Shown in pieces: positions 15,383 to 25,540 of a stretch of DNA of 64,000 nucleotides; within the stretch, counting starts at the first letter, position 1, and every line of letters begins with the position of its first letter. The position numbers and the translations under genes are program-made. The stretch covers positions 124,001 through 188,000 of the forward strand of contig NZ_MSFI01000006.1 of assembly GCF_001975785.1 (NCBI RefSeq). Direction: 5' to 3'. Below the pieces are notes generated by a model. The model was not told the DNA's origin, did no database searches, and saw only the letters and a program-made list of their open reading frames with translations. The DNA comes from Domibacillus epiphyticus (GTDB lineage Bacteria; Bacillota; Bacilli; Bacillales; Domibacillaceae).

Positions 15383-16165
15383 ATGAATAAAACAGTATTA
15401 AAATCAATGGAAATCCTCCGTCTCTTTTTTAACGAAGAAAAGTTAACATTACTTCAAATTATGGAGAAGACGGAGCTGCCCAAAACGTCAGCTTATCGGA
15501 TGGCAGAATCGCTGTTGGAGCTCGGTTTTTTGGAAAAAGACAAAGAGGGAGCATACCGTCTCGGCTTAATTTTTTTGACACTAGGTAATTTAGTCGCAGA
15601 GCGGCTCGATGTACGCACGATTGCGCTTCCCTACATGAAGAAGCTTCGGAAAGAGACAGGAGAAGCGGTCAATCTTGTTATACGTGATGGCGATGAAGCG
15701 GTGTATATTGAAAAAGTTGATACGCAGGAACGCGTGCGGGTCTATACGCAAATCGGCCGCCGCGCTCCTCTTTACGGCGGCGCATGTCCGCGAATTTTGT
15801 TGTCGTTTACAGAACATGAAGAGCGGGAACGCTTAATTGACTCCTTTAAAATAGTACCTTACGCAAAAGGAACACCGAATGATAAAAACGATTTGCGTCG
15901 ATTGATAGAAGAAACAAGAGAAGCAGGCTGGTCGGTTAGTCATTCAGAACTGGAAAATCATTCGTCAGCCATTGCGGCTCCTATTTTTAACCATAAAGGC
16001 GATGTAGTTGCCGGGATTAGTTTGGTTGGTCCTGAAGTCCGTTTTCGGGACGAAGTACATGTGCAGGCCATGATAGAAAAATTAACGGGTGCAGCCTTCC
16101 ACATTTCTACAAAACTTGGTCAGCCAGAAGATAACTTGTTAGAAAATAGAGAGGTGAGAACATGA
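15383..16165 (+). CDS. kipR: IclR-family regulator KipR
   Basis: The 260-residue regulator has an N-terminal winged helix-turn-helix (residues 1 to about 60, [21 protein letters not shown] and [18 protein letters not shown]) and a C-terminal IclR effector domain ([25 protein letters not shown] through [16 protein letters not shown]). In B. subtilis KipR represses the kip operon, and here it sits at the same place between ycsI and pxpA. The start codon follows a GGGAGTGGGC site. Its 3' end overlaps pxpA by 4 bases. The matching palindromes before pxpB and kipR are its likely binding sites. Confidence 0.92.
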   Translation: MNKTVLKSMEILRLFFNEEKLTLLQIMEKTELPKTSAYRMAESLLELGFLEKDKEGAYRLGLIFLTLGNLVAERLDVRTIALPYMKKLRKETGEAVNLVIRDGDEAVYIEKVDTQERVRVYTQIGRRAPLYGGACPRILLSFTEHEERERLIDSFKIVPYAKGTPNDKNDLRRLIEETREAGWSVSHSELENHSSAIAAPIFNHKGDVVAGISLVGPEVRFRDEVHVQAMIEKLTGAAFHISTKLGQPEDNLLENREVRT

Positions 16166-16932
16166 AAATAGATTTAAATTGCGATATGGGTGAAAGCTTT
16201 GGTGCATACACGATCGGACGCGATGAAGAAATGATGCCGTATATTACGTCGGCAAATATTGCGTGCGGTTTTCATGCAGGTGACCCAGATGTAATGAAGC
16301 GGACCGTTCATCTCGCCGCAAAAAACGGTGTGGCGATCGGCGCCCATCCCGGTTTTGCGGATTTATCAGGGTTTGGACGACGTGATATGGCACTTTCGCC
16401 AGATGAGGTGTATGCGATGGTCGTATACCAAATTGGTGCCCTTGCTGCTTTTGCAAAAGCAGAAGGAGCAGCTCTTCACCACGTGAAACCGCATGGTGCG
16501 CTTTATAATATGGCTTCATCTCGTGCGGATTTATCCCGTGCGATTGCTTCTGCTGTCGCGGATGTGAATCCGGGACTTATTTTATATGGTCTTGCAGGCA
16601 GTGAGTTAATTAAAGCAGGGAAAAACGCGGGGCTGACAACAGCAAATGAAGTATTTGCAGACCGGACGTATGCGCCTGATGGAATGTTAACGTCACGCCG
16701 TTTACCAAATGCGTTAATTACAAATAATGAGGAAGCAGCAGCGCAAGTTGTCCGTATGGTGAAAGAGAACAAAGTAAGAGCAACTGACGGCACTGATATT
16801 TCTATAAATGCTGATACGATTTGTATTCATGGGGATGGTGCTCATGCACTTTCATTTGCGCAATTAATTCGTACAAGGCTTCAAGAAGAAGGGATTCACA
16901 TTACAACAGTTGAAAAGGAGGAAACAGTATGA
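16162..16932 (+). CDS. pxpA: 5-oxoprolinase subunit PxpA (LamB/YcsF family)
   Basis: The 256-residue protein is PxpA (YcsF), the catalytic partner of PxpBC in ATP-dependent cleavage of 5-oxo-L-proline to L-glutamate. The N-terminal [14 protein letters not shown], then [37 protein letters not shown] and EVFADRTY are the standard family motifs with metal-binding-type His and Asp residues. The length of about 250 residues is normal. It overlaps kipR and the Nramp-type transporter gene by 4 bases each, so the three are one translational unit. Nothing is missing, so a complete PxpABC enzyme can be made from this locus. Confidence 0.95.
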   Translation: MKIDLNCDMGESFGAYTIGRDEEMMPYITSANIACGFHAGDPDVMKRTVHLAAKNGVAIGAHPGFADLSGFGRRDMALSPDEVYAMVVYQIGALAAFAKAEGAALHHVKPHGALYNMASSRADLSRAIASAVADVNPGLILYGLAGSELIKAGKNAGLTTANEVFADRTYAPDGMLTSRRLPNALITNNEEAAAQVVRMVKENKVRATDGTDISINADTICIHGDGAHALSFAQLIRTRLQEEGIHITTVEKEETV

Positions 16933-18134
16933 AAGAAAATCAGCTTCAAAAAGAAAAGTCCAATTGGAGTATATTGCTGGGCGCCGCATTCTTAATGGCA
17001 ACTTCAGCGATTGGACCGGGGTTTTTAACGCAGACGACCGTCTTTACAGAAAAGCTTGCTGCTAGTTTTGGTTTTGTTATTTTAGTTTCCATTTTACTTG
17101 ATATAGGTGCACAGACGAATATTTGGCGAATTTTGGTTGTTGCGGAAAAGCGGGCACAAGATATTGCTAACCTTGTCTTTCCTGGTTTAGGCTATTTTAT
17201 TGCCTTGCTTATTGTTCTTGGCGGGATTGCATTTAATGTAGGTAACATCGGAGGAGCGGGACTAGGTCTTAACGTAATTTTCGGCATTGATCCGGTAACT
17301 GGCGCTGTCATTAGTGCGGTTATTGCTGTAGCCATCTTTCTTGTAAAAGAAGCGGGCTTGCTAATGGACAAATTTACTCAAGTAATGGGATTTGTCATGA
17401 TTGCTTTGACACTTTACGTGGTTTTTCAAGCAAATCCTCCAGTTGGTGAAGCGGTTGTCAAGACGTTTGTGCCGGATACAATTGATATGCTGGCGATTGT
17501 CACGCTTGTCGGCGGGACTGTTGGGGGATACATCACATTCGCCGGGGGTCACCGTCTGTTAGATGCAGGTATTAAAGGAATTGAATCTGTTCCTCAAGTA
17601 ACAAAGAGTTCAGTGTCTGCGATCGGTATCGCATCGATCATGCGCATATTCCTATTCCTTGCTGCTCTTGGCATAGTGGCGCAGGGGCTTCCGATTAATC
17701 CAGACAATCCGCCAGCATCGGTGTTTCAGCTGGCAGCAGGTGACATTGGATATCGTTTGTTTGGTATTGTTATGTGGGCAGCGGCTATCACATCTGTTGT
17801 TGGAGCAGCTTACACATCCGTTTCGTTTATCCGCACATTGCATCCTGCAATAGAAAAATATCATAAAGCTATTATCGTTGGATTTATTATATTGTCGTCA
17901 GGTATTTTTACAACAATCGGACAGCCTGTTAAAATGCTTATTTTAGCCGGCGCACTAAACGGCTTGATCTTGCCAATTGCGCTCAGTGTGATGCTGATTG
18001 CTGCCTATAAAAAATCAATTGTCGGCGAGTACCGCCATCCGATTTGGATGACTGCAGTTGGCGTGATTGTTGTGTTGCTTATGGCTGCTATGGGCGGTTA
18101 TACTTTATTTACCCAATTGCCAACTTTATTCTAA
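16929..18134 (+). CDS. ycsG: Nramp-like transporter YcsG
   Basis: The 401-residue membrane protein belongs to the Nramp/divalent-cation transporter superfamily branch called YcsG. About eleven hydrophobic helices are visible. Helix 1 carries [19 protein letters not shown], in place of the DPGN metal-binding motif of true Nramp proteins, so metal transport is doubtful. Because it is co-translated with pxpA and conserved in the kip locus, uptake of 5-oxoproline or a related organic acid is a reasonable inference. A hairpin terminator follows 12 bases after the stop. The transport class is clear, the substrate is not. Confidence 0.85.
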   Translation: MKENQLQKEKSNWSILLGAAFLMATSAIGPGFLTQTTVFTEKLAASFGFVILVSILLDIGAQTNIWRILVVAEKRAQDIANLVFPGLGYFIALLIVLGGIAFNVGNIGGAGLGLNVIFGIDPVTGAVISAVIAVAIFLVKEAGLLMDKFTQVMGFVMIALTLYVVFQANPPVGEAVVKTFVPDTIDMLAIVTLVGGTVGGYITFAGGHRLLDAGIKGIESVPQVTKSSVSAIGIASIMRIFLFLAALGIVAQGLPINPDNPPASVFQLAAGDIGYRLFGIVMWAAAITSVVGAAYTSVSFIRTLHPAIEKYHKAIIVGFIILSSGIFTTIGQPVKMLILAGALNGLILPIALSVMLIAAYKKSIVGEYRHPIWMTAVGVIVVLLMAAMGGYTLFTQLPTLF

Positions 18135-18145
18135 TAAACAGTATG

Positions 18146-18179
18146 AAATCTGCTCCTTTTATAAGGGAGCAGATTTTTT
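18146..18179 (+). terminator. Terminator of the kip locus
   Basis: AAATCTGCTCC pairs with GGGAGCAGATTT across an eight-base loop, followed by a T-tract. Confidence 0.8.
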
Positions 18180-18219
18180 ATTGGAGCGGATTTCCAAAGA
18201 TTGCTTAAGACTGTGTTTT

Positions 18220-19479
18220 TCATTTTGAGAAATATGTTTGAAGCCCATTGGAAATAGCGGTCGTAACAATGTTTTGGTACGATTCTGTTACAATAGACGA
18301 TTCCTCATAGGGATTCGTCAAATACCCAAGTTCAACCAAAATAGCCGGCTGGCTGTTTTCACGAATGACAAAATAGTCACCATTTCTCGTTCCGCGGTTT
18401 TTGGATGACAATGAATGGTCTAATCCATTATTTATGCTGTTTGCGAGCTGTTTTTGATAGTGATGATAATAATATGTTGTAAAGCCCCTTGCACTAGATT
18501 CGGAAGTCCCATCGTAATGTATGCTGATGAATGCGTCCGCATTATAATGATGTGCCTGGTTCGTACGAGATGGAAGCGGTATATACTGATCACTCGATCT
18601 CGTCAAAATAACCGTCGCCCCTTTTTGTTGAAGTTTGTTGGCCAGCCGTTCAGCTGTTTGTAACGTAACATCTTTTTCAACGGTTCCTTGTTTGCCTGTC
18701 GTCCCGCCGTCTTTTCCCCCATGGCCAGGGTCAAGAACGATCACTTTTCCATTCAGGCCGCCGGAATTCCCAGATGAGGGATTCACTAGATTTGTAGAAG
18801 ATACGACCCAGCTGGCGACATAGGCTTCGTTTCCGCTTGCTAAGCTGATTTTGTACCAATCTCCTTCTTGTCCTATAACCGGATACCGTTCTCCTTGAGA
18901 ACCCTGAACAATAACAGATGAGGAAGTGGATGGGCTTGTGCGGATATTGGTCCCGTCGTTCTTAATATATACATAATTCGTTTTTGATGATTTGCTTGAT
19001 GCCGATTTTGTGCGGACAAATTGACTGCTAACCCACGCTGTTTCATTTTGAAAACGTATGTTGACCCATCCATTTTCTCTGGATATAATGCCGACTTGAT
19101 CTCCACTGTACGCTGTACCGATAATAGAAGCCGATAAGGAAGGGTCGTTTCTAACGTTCACTCGGTCAGCTGTAATGATCCCTGTTTGACTCGCAGAAGT
19201 GCTCATTGACGGAGCATCCTCGGTGACAATGTGGCCCGCAATCCACCCCTTTTTTCCCCCAGAAAGCTGAACTTGATACCAATCATACTGTTCTTTCAAC
19301 ACGTGGAATTGTTCGTTTCGGTTAGCGCTTCCTATGACACTAGCTGTCATCGAAGGTTCACTGCGTACATTTGCATTGTCCACACCAATTCGAATAACAT
19401 TTGTTTCTGCGTTAGTAGACGCCTCTTTCATAAAAATGGAGATAAATAAAATGATAGATAATAAAATCTTTTTGTCCAT
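18220..19479 (-). CDS. N-acetylmuramoyl-L-alanine amidase with three SH3b domains
   Basis: The 419-residue secreted wall hydrolase cuts the bond between muramic acid and L-alanine in peptidoglycan. A signal peptide covers residues 1 to about 25. Three SH3b repeats follow (VRSEPSMTASVIGSANRNE, VNVRNDPSLSASIIGTAYSGD and NIRTSPSTSSSVIVQ), which bind the wall. After a Ser/Gly linker comes an Amidase_3 catalytic domain starting VIVLDPGHGGKDGG; its zinc ligands are the His of DPGHGG, the Glu of TVEKDV and the His of SIHYDG, and a catalytic Glu lies in ILVELGYLTN. It is monocistronic and divergent from katE. It could act in wall turnover, separation or germination. Confidence 0.92.
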   Translation of the reverse strand: MDKKILLSIILFISIFMKEASTNAETNVIRIGVDNANVRSEPSMTASVIGSANRNEQFHVLKEQYDWYQVQLSGGKKGWIAGHIVTEDAPSMSTSASQTGIITADRVNVRNDPSLSASIIGTAYSGDQVGIISRENGWVNIRFQNETAWVSSQFVRTKSASSKSSKTNYVYIKNDGTNIRTSPSTSSSVIVQGSQGERYPVIGQEGDWYKISLASGNEAYVASWVVSSTNLVNPSSGNSGGLNGKVIVLDPGHGGKDGGTTGKQGTVEKDVTLQTAERLANKLQQKGATVILTRSSDQYIPLPSRTNQAHHYNADAFISIHYDGTSESSARGFTTYYYHHYQKQLANSINNGLDHSLSSKNRGTRNGDYFVIRENSQPAILVELGYLTNPYEESSIVTESYQNIVTTAISNGLQTYFSK

Positions 19480-19630
19480 AAAACACCGCCTATAAGGAAT
19501 TTCAGCTATATTTTACCACTTGATATTTTTGTGTACATCCGCATAAATGATGATTCTTTCATTAAGAAAATGGTCTGAATAAATTGACAATTTGTTCTGT
19601 TCTAGAAATGGTTTTTTCATATAATAAAAT

Positions 19631-19683
19631 TTATCTGATAATTATTCCAGATAAGGGGTTTGATACCTATTAGAGGGTGGTAT
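19631..19683 (+). promoter_or_regulatory. katE upstream region: inverted repeat and possible sigma-B promoter
   Basis: An inverted repeat TTATCTG/CAGATAA spans 19631-19654. Next to it GTTTGA at 19658-19663 and TGGTAT at 19678-19683 are 14 bases apart and resemble the sigma-B pattern GTTTAA-N13/14-GGGTAT. katE is sigma-B controlled in B. subtilis, which supports the reading, but each box has mismatches. Confidence 0.4.
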
Positions 19684-19742
19684 GTAACATGAAGGGATTC
19701 ATTTACATTCTATTTGTTTATGATTAAGAGAGGGGTAAAACA

Positions 19743-21779
19743 ATGGCAATTAATGAAAATAGCAAGGACAAACAATTAGAGCAGTTTCGAGTAAACAATA
19801 AAGGAGAAAAACTGACGACTAATCAGGGAGTTCGTGTGTCTGAAGACGAGCATTCGCTTAAAGCAGGTGAACGCGGTCCAACATTAATGGAAGATTTTCA
19901 TTTTCGTGAAAAAATGACCCATTTTGACCACGAGCGAATTCCAGAGCGTATTGTTCATGCTAGAGGCTTTGCAGCGCATGGTTATTTTGAAGTATATGAA
20001 TCTATGAAAGAATATACAAAGGCAGGCTTTTTACAAGACCCTTCTGTCAAAACGCCTGTATTTGTTCGTTTTTCTACAGTAGCAGGCTCGCGTGGATCAG
20101 GAGACTCCGTACGCGACGCGCGCGGCTTTGCGACAAAGTTTTATACAGAGGAAGGTAACTATGATTTAGTCGGAAATAATATCCCGGTCTTTTTTATTCA
20201 AGATGCGATTAAGTTTCCTGATCTTGTCCATTCATTTAAACCGGAACCGCATAACGAAATGCCCCAGGCGGCGACTGCACATGATACGTTCTGGGATTTC
20301 TTTTCGAATAACACGGAGTCCGCACATATGGTGATGTGGAACATGTCGGACCGCGCAATTCCTCGAAGCTACCGGATGATGGAAGGATTTGGCGTTCATA
20401 CATTCCGCTTTATCAATGAACAGGGAAAAGCACGATTTGTAAAATTTCATTGGAAGCCAGTTCTCGGTGTGAAATCACTTGTATGGGATGAAGCCCAGAA
20501 AATTGCCGGAAAAGATCCAGATTTCCATCGCCGTGACCTGTGGGAAGCAATCGAAATGGGTGACTACCCTGAATACGAGCTTGGCGTTCAAATGATAAAT
20601 GAAGAAGATGAATTTTCATTTGACTTTGATATTTTAGATGCGACAAAATTGTGGCCGGAAGAGGATGTACCGGTGGAAATTATTGGAAAAATGACGCTAA
20701 ACCGCAATGTGGATAACGTATTTGCGGAAACAGAGCAAGCCGCTTTCCACCCAGGACACGTTGTGCCGGGAATCGACTTTTCCAATGACCCGCTCTTGCA
20801 GGGGCGTTTGTTCTCTTACACTGATACGCAATTAATTCGTCTTGGTGGACCGAACTTCCATGAACTGCCGATTAACCGGCCTGTCTGCCCGTTCCATAAT
20901 AACCAGCGTGACGGGTATGGAAGAATGACCATCAATCAGGGACCGGTTAGCTACCATAAAAACTCAATCGATCATAATACGCCTGCTCCAGCAACCGAGG
21001 AAGAAGGCGGATACGTACACTATCAGGAAAAAGTGGAAGGCAGGAAAGTACAGCGCCGCAGTGACAGCTTTAAAGATCACTTTTCTCAGCCGAAGATGTT
21101 CTGGAACAGTATGACGGATGTGGAAAAAGAACATATTATCGAAGCGTTTAGTTTCGAACTTGGAAAAGTAAAAAGCAAAGATATTAGGCAGCAGTCTGTG
21201 AATGTAATCGGCAACATTGATATGCTGCTTGCAACAAGAGTAGCGGAAGCAGCAGGTGTGAATCCTCCAAAGGATATTGCAGAATCTACGGTATCAAAAG
21301 AGTCACCTGCTGTGAGTATAGAAAAAAATAAAGTAAAAGGGGCAAAAACAAGTAAAATTGCGGTTCTTGTTGGGAATGGCTTTCATGGCAAAGATGTCAG
21401 CAGTCTTATAAAGGAATTTGAAAAAGCGGGTACTCGCCCTGAAATCATAAGCAGCAAACAAGGGATGATAAAAGGTGATGATGGGACAGAGATTGAAGTA
21501 ATGCATACATTTTTAACTGCCGATTCTGTCTTGTTTGACGCCGTGTATGCAGCGGGCGGATTAAGCGAAGATATTAAAGCGAAGAAGCAAGCCATCGCTT
21601 TTCTTCAGGAAGCATATAGCCATTATAAAACAGTGGGTGCCTCTCATGACGGCGTAGATTTACTAGCTGATTTAAATGCGGATTCGGGCGTTGTGTCTGA
21701 AGCGAGTCCTTCAAAAGACTTTGCCGATACATTTCTTAACGCACTCGCTGAGCACCGTCACTGGAATCGGCTAGTGTAA
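19743..21779 (+). CDS. katE: Large-subunit catalase KatE
   Basis: The 678-residue protein is a clade 2 (large-subunit) haem catalase that turns hydrogen peroxide into water and oxygen. The catalytic His72 lies in [12 protein letters not shown], the distal Asn is in the [15 protein letters not shown] region, and the proximal Tyr is in [13 protein letters not shown]. Beyond about residue 530 a class I glutaminase-like/DJ-1-type C-terminal domain is present ([20 protein letters not shown]), which small catalases lack. The ATG follows AGAGAGGGG. The size and domain plan equal those of B. subtilis KatE, the general-stress catalase. It is monocistronic, with a strong terminator after it. Confidence 0.94.
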   Translation: MAINENSKDKQLEQFRVNNKGEKLTTNQGVRVSEDEHSLKAGERGPTLMEDFHFREKMTHFDHERIPERIVHARGFAAHGYFEVYESMKEYTKAGFLQDPSVKTPVFVRFSTVAGSRGSGDSVRDARGFATKFYTEEGNYDLVGNNIPVFFIQDAIKFPDLVHSFKPEPHNEMPQAATAHDTFWDFFSNNTESAHMVMWNMSDRAIPRSYRMMEGFGVHTFRFINEQGKARFVKFHWKPVLGVKSLVWDEAQKIAGKDPDFHRRDLWEAIEMGDYPEYELGVQMINEEDEFSFDFDILDATKLWPEEDVPVEIIGKMTLNRNVDNVFAETEQAAFHPGHVVPGIDFSNDPLLQGRLFSYTDTQLIRLGGPNFHELPINRPVCPFHNNQRDGYGRMTINQGPVSYHKNSIDHNTPAPATEEEGGYVHYQEKVEGRKVQRRSDSFKDHFSQPKMFWNSMTDVEKEHIIEAFSFELGKVKSKDIRQQSVNVIGNIDMLLATRVAEAAGVNPPKDIAESTVSKESPAVSIEKNKVKGAKTSKIAVLVGNGFHGKDVSSLIKEFEKAGTRPEIISSKQGMIKGDDGTEIEVMHTFLTADSVLFDAVYAAGGLSEDIKAKKQAIAFLQEAYSHYKTVGASHDGVDLLADLNADSGVVSEASPSKDFADTFLNALAEHRHWNRLV

Positions 21780-21787
21780 CTATAGCA

Positions 21788-21818
21788 GAGCCGCGGTTCG
21801 CCGCGGCTCATTTTTGGG
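21788..21818 (+). terminator. katE terminator with TTCG loop
   Basis: GAGCCGCGG-TTCG-CCGCGGCTC is a perfect nine-pair GC-rich stem closed by a UUCG tetraloop and followed by five T residues. Confidence 0.9.
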
Positions 21819-21910
21819 ATTTTTACTTTTCTTCCTAGTATTCTATGTCCATTCCTCTAGGAACTGTGATATACTGAGGTTGTCTGTTATACAACAAGGA
21901 GGGGTTTAAA

Positions 21911-23629
21911 ATGGCTGTTGTATTTGGAACTGAGATGGAGGCATTGCCGCAAGCTGTTAATTTACACGACTACGAGAAAGCGGTTTCAGAAGCGGATTGG
22001 GGGAAAGTTTCTGAATATTTTACGTGGTATAACACAGGCAATGTAAACATGGTACATGAAGCGATTGATCGTCATGTAGAAGAGGGAAAAGCGGATAAAG
22101 TGGCGCTTTATTTTACAGACGGCCTTCGTGATGAACGCTATACATATGAAGAAATGAAAGAAAAATCATGCCGGTTTGCAAATGGGTTAAAGAAAATCGG
22201 TGTTGAAAAGGGTGACCGCGTCTTTATTTTTATGCCGCGCAGCCCTGAGCTTTACTTTGCGATGCTGGGCATCATTAGAATTGGTGCGATTGCAGGGCCT
22301 TTGTTTGAAGCATTTATGGAAGAAGCGGTGAAAGACCGATTGGAAGACAGCGGCGCGAAAGCAGTTGTCACAACACCGCAATTATTGTCACGCATTCCTT
22401 TTGACGAGCTGCCGGAACTGGAGAAGATCATTCTTGTTGGAGATGCAGAAGCAACAGGAGAGCATCTTATTCCATACGAGGAACTGATGAGTCACTCAGC
22501 AGATTATGTGATGGAGTGGGTAGATCGGGAAGATGGGATGGTCCTTCATTATACTTCTGGTTCAACGGGTAAGCCAAAAGGCGTATTGCAAGTGCATGAT
22601 GCGATGGTTCACCAATATTTAGCGGGAAAGTGGACATATGATTTGCATGAGGATGACGTTTATTGGTGCACGGCTGATCCAGGCTGGGTGACTGGAACAT
22701 CAGGCGGTATGTGGTCGCCATGGCTGAACGGTGTTACGAATGTATTGCGAGGTGGCCGGTTCAAAGCGGAAGACTGGTTCGAGACGCTTCAAAAATACGG
22801 GGTAACCGTCTGGTTCAGCGCACCGACAGCGTTTCGTCTATTGATGGCATCCGGAAATGAACTGCCAAATCAATACGACTTATCGAAGCTTCGTCACGTC
22901 TTGTCAGCGGGAGAACCGCTCAATCCAGAAGTAATCCGCTGGGGAGCAGAAGCGCTCAATATGCGTATTCATGATAACTGGTGGATGACAGAAACTGGAT
23001 CTTCTGTTTGTGCGAACTTTCGCTGTAATACCATCCGTCCCGGCTCAATGGGCAAACCGCTGCCAGGCATCGAAATGGCGATTATTTCGGACCAGGGTGA
23101 AGAACTTCCGCCTAACCGGATGGGCAACCTTGCCATCAAACCAACATGGCCGGCGATGATGAGGAAAATCTGGAATAATGATGAAAAATATGAGAGCTAC
23201 TTTTTAAACGGATGGTTTATTACAGGTGATTCTGCGTATAAGGATGAAGACGGTTATTACTGGTTCGAAGGACGCGTTGATGATGTCATAAACACATCAG
23301 GTGAACGTGTTGGACCGTTTGAAGTCGAAAGCAAACTCGTTGAGCATCCAGCAGTAGCGGAAGCAGGTGTTATTGGAGTGCCGGACCCGGTGCGTGGTGA
23401 AGTGATTAAAGCATTTATTACACTGCGCCCGGGCAATGTGGAAAGTGATGAGCTTTTAGAAGAAATTCGCCAGCACGTAAAAACGAAGCTCGCCGCTCAT
23501 GCAGCACCAAAAATGTTTGAGGTGCGTGATTCGATACCGAAAACAAGATCAGGCAAAATTATGCGCCGAGTACTGAAAGCCTGGGAGCTCGGGCTTCCTG
23601 CTGGTGATTTGTCCACTATGGAAGAGTAA
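21911..23629 (+). CDS. acsA: Acetyl-CoA synthetase AcsA
   Basis: The 572-residue enzyme activates acetate with ATP to acetyl-AMP and then acetyl-CoA. The adenylate-forming core motif YTSGSTGKPKG begins at about residue 214. WWMTETGS is the A5-type motif, and YWFEGRVDDVINTSGERVGPFEVE covers the hinge and A8 region. The C-terminal PKTRSGKIMRR holds the catalytic Lys, whose acetylation by AcuA-type enzymes inactivates AcsA in Bacillus. The sequence follows B. subtilis AcsA closely and is full length. An AAGGAGGGG site precedes the ATG. acuABC is not in the window. Confidence 0.95.
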   Translation: MAVVFGTEMEALPQAVNLHDYEKAVSEADWGKVSEYFTWYNTGNVNMVHEAIDRHVEEGKADKVALYFTDGLRDERYTYEEMKEKSCRFANGLKKIGVEKGDRVFIFMPRSPELYFAMLGIIRIGAIAGPLFEAFMEEAVKDRLEDSGAKAVVTTPQLLSRIPFDELPELEKIILVGDAEATGEHLIPYEELMSHSADYVMEWVDREDGMVLHYTSGSTGKPKGVLQVHDAMVHQYLAGKWTYDLHEDDVYWCTADPGWVTGTSGGMWSPWLNGVTNVLRGGRFKAEDWFETLQKYGVTVWFSAPTAFRLLMASGNELPNQYDLSKLRHVLSAGEPLNPEVIRWGAEALNMRIHDNWWMTETGSSVCANFRCNTIRPGSMGKPLPGIEMAIISDQGEELPPNRMGNLAIKPTWPAMMRKIWNNDEKYESYFLNGWFITGDSAYKDEDGYYWFEGRVDDVINTSGERVGPFEVESKLVEHPAVAEAGVIGVPDPVRGEVIKAFITLRPGNVESDELLEEIRQHVKTKLAAHAAPKMFEVRDSIPKTRSGKIMRRVLKAWELGLPAGDLSTMEE

Positions 23630-23631
23630 AC

Positions 23632-23671
23632 AAAAAGGAAATCCTGTTGAGCTAACAGGATTTCCTTTTTA
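23632..23671 (+). terminator. acsA terminator
   Basis: AAAAAGGAAATCCTGTT pairs with AACAGGATTTCCTTTTT around a five-base loop, just after the stop codon. Confidence 0.9.
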
Positions 23672-23702
23672 TTGTTGTATGAAATGAGTTAAAGAATCAG
23701 TC

Positions 23703-24278
23703 TTAAAGGGCCGCCGCTTTCTTATATCCATCGACAACGAGGTCAAGTTTCCCTGTAGCAGGGTCAATAACAAGTCCATGTACAGGAATATCCGGCACCA
23801 TTAATGGATGTGTTTTCACCAAGTTTACGCTATGTGTGACGCTTTCTTCCACGCTGCTGAAACCTTCGAGCCATTGATCAACATCAATGCCTGCGTGGCG
23901 AAGTGTATCGATAACTTCCTCCTGCACACCGCGTTTTTTCATTGCATCAAACATCGCACCGCTGGAAAGCGAGCTCATGCCGCAGTCGTGGTGTCCGACA
24001 ATCAAGACTTCATCTGCTTGAAGCTGATAGACAGCAACGAGCAGGCTTCTCATAATCGAACCGAATGGATGGTTCACGATCGCGCCGGCATTACGGACAA
24101 TTTTCACGTCGCCGTTTTTAAAGTTCATCGCTTCTGTTACAAGTTCTACAAGACGTGTATCCATGCATGTTAAAATAACAACTCGCTTATCCGGAAATTT
24201 ACCTGTTGCAAATTTTTCGAATTCCTTATTTTCTACAAACGTTTTGTTAAATGATAAAATATCAGTTAATAATGTCAC
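23703..24278 (-). CDS. Beta-class carbonic anhydrase
   Basis: The 191-residue zinc enzyme interconverts carbon dioxide and bicarbonate. The zinc ligands and catalytic dyad are all present: Cys38, Asp40 and Arg42 in CMDTR, then His96 and Cys99 in GHHDCG. It resembles the short beta-carbonic anhydrases of Bacillus such as YtiB. The start is GTG at 24278, because AAAGGAGAG lies nine bases upstream and the longer ATG frame would run through the ribosome binding site. It is a useful internal reference for the zinc-less relative at 28134-28619, with which it shares many motifs. Confidence 0.92.
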   Translation of the reverse strand: MTLLTDILSFNKTFVENKEFEKFATGKFPDKRVVILTCMDTRLVELVTEAMNFKNGDVKIVRNAGAIVNHPFGSIMRSLLVAVYQLQADEVLIVGHHDCGMSSLSSGAMFDAMKKRGVQEEVIDTLRHAGIDVDQWLEGFSSVEESVTHSVNLVKTHPLMVPDIPVHGLVIDPATGKLDLVVDGYKKAAAL

Positions 24279-24420
24279 GAGATTATTCTCTCCTTTCGAA
24301 CTATTATTATTGTGGATCATTTTATAATTTGTTGTCAAACCCTTTTTAAGGTGTTGGTAAACATTGGAGTGTCTTGCTGGGGCTTCTGTTCAGGTAAAAC
24401 CCGGCATGTAATCATTGTTG

Positions 24421-24741
24421 TCAGATCATTTTTAAAGAACTTGTGATGCGTTCTCTCAAACCGCCTATCGGAACGAAGCGTGCCACGCGGAATACTTCTT
24501 TTCCTTGAATAAAAAAAAGAATCGCCGGCACTGAAAAAACAGTTAGCTGCCCGGCAATATCAGGCGCTATTCCTGTGTTGGCATAAACGGAAGTAACAGA
24601 AGGAAAATCCTCCAAAAGTGTCTCCACCTGCGGTAAAAGAGCATGGCATACCGAACAGCCAGGACTTGAAACATAGAGCAATACCGCTTCGTTTGAAGAA
24701 ATAACGTCAGAAAATTCCGCGTATGAGGTGATGGCCTCCAT
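24421..24741 (-). CDS. Thioredoxin-like protein (YtpP-like)
   Basis: The 106-residue protein has a thioredoxin fold with the redox motif CSVC (PGCSVCHAL), the beta-strand TSVYANTGIAPDIAGQL and the cis-proline in FSVPAILFF. The CxxC middle residues differ from thioredoxin (WCGPC), so it is a thioredoxin-like oxidoreductase of unknown partner rather than TrxA. I use the ATG at 24741, eight bases after GGAG; a GTG three codons upstream overlaps that site. It diverges from queF with a 76-base gap. No terminator is evident between it and the carbonic anhydrase gene downstream. Confidence 0.85.
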   Translation of the reverse strand: MEAITSYAEFSDVISSNEAVLLYVSSPGCSVCHALLPQVETLLEDFPSVTSVYANTGIAPDIAGQLTVFSVPAILFFIQGKEVFRVARFVPIGGLRERITSSLKMI

Positions 24742-24817
24742 TTGTCTCACTCCTTTTTCTCATTGTAAAGTCTGTCTGCTATAATGAAAAGAAATTGGAT
24801 TTTAAGGAGGTTCCGGC

Positions 24818-25315
24818 ATGGCTGGACGAAACAAAGACGAACTTAAAGACATTACACTGCTTGGCAATCAAGGAACGAAGTATATATTTGACTACGATCC
24901 ATCTGTCCTTGAGACATTTGACAACAAACATCAAAACCGCGATTATTTTGTAAAATTTAACTGCCCGGAATTCACATCACTCTGCCCGATGACAGGACAG
25001 CCGGATTTTGCGACCATCTACATCAGCTACATTCCCGATGTGAAAATGGTCGAAAGCAAGTCGCTGAAGCTGTACTTATTCAGCTTCCGCAACCACGGTG
25101 ATTTTCATGAGGACTGCATGAACATTATCCTAAATGACCTTGTGGAACTGATGGACCCACGCTACATTGAAGTATGGGGCAAATTCACGCCTCGTGGCGG
25201 GATTTCCATCGATCCGTACACAAACTACGGGAAGCCTGGCACAAAATACGAGAAAATGGCGGAGTACCGGATGATGAACCATGACTTGTATCCGGAGACG
25301 GTGGATAACCGGTAA
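24818..25315 (+). CDS. queF: NADPH-dependent preQ0 reductase QueF
   Basis: The 165-residue enzyme reduces 7-cyano-7-deazaguanine (preQ0) to preQ1 in queuosine biosynthesis. The covalent nucleophile is Cys56 in [12 protein letters not shown], and Asp63 follows as the proton donor. The signature [21 protein letters not shown] marks the family and binds NADPH. The size fits the unimodular Bacillus type. An AAGGAGGTT site lies seven bases before the ATG. It is not next to queCDE here, and I see no preQ1 riboswitch in the short leader. Confidence 0.95.
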   Translation: MAGRNKDELKDITLLGNQGTKYIFDYDPSVLETFDNKHQNRDYFVKFNCPEFTSLCPMTGQPDFATIYISYIPDVKMVESKSLKLYLFSFRNHGDFHEDCMNIILNDLVELMDPRYIEVWGKFTPRGGISIDPYTNYGKPGTKYEKMAEYRMMNHDLYPETVDNR

Positions 25316-25345
25316 GAGCCAGTTCGCAGGAAATCTGCATAGAAA

Positions 25346-25376
25346 AGAGATGTCCTAATAAGGCATCTTTTTTTGT
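25346..25376 (+). terminator. queF terminator
   Basis: AGATGTCC pairs imperfectly with GGCATCT across TAATAA, followed by seven T residues. Confidence 0.6.
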
Positions 25377-25540
25377 TTTAATCAATTTCAAGGGAGGCTT
25401 TTAGAAACATAGATCGATTCCTCATTTATTTGGTATAATTTTTCTATTATTTCATAAAAGAGATGGACTTATTTGATATATAAAATTTATTAAACGGTAC
25501 TAGTTCTTAATAATGCTCTAGCAAAAGGGGAGTACAGAAG

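Noticed and set aside
16929-18134. Manganese transporter MntH
   Set aside because: The DPGN motif of Nramp helix 1 is replaced by GPGFLTQ, and the gene is in the 5-oxoproline locus, so a metal role is not supported.
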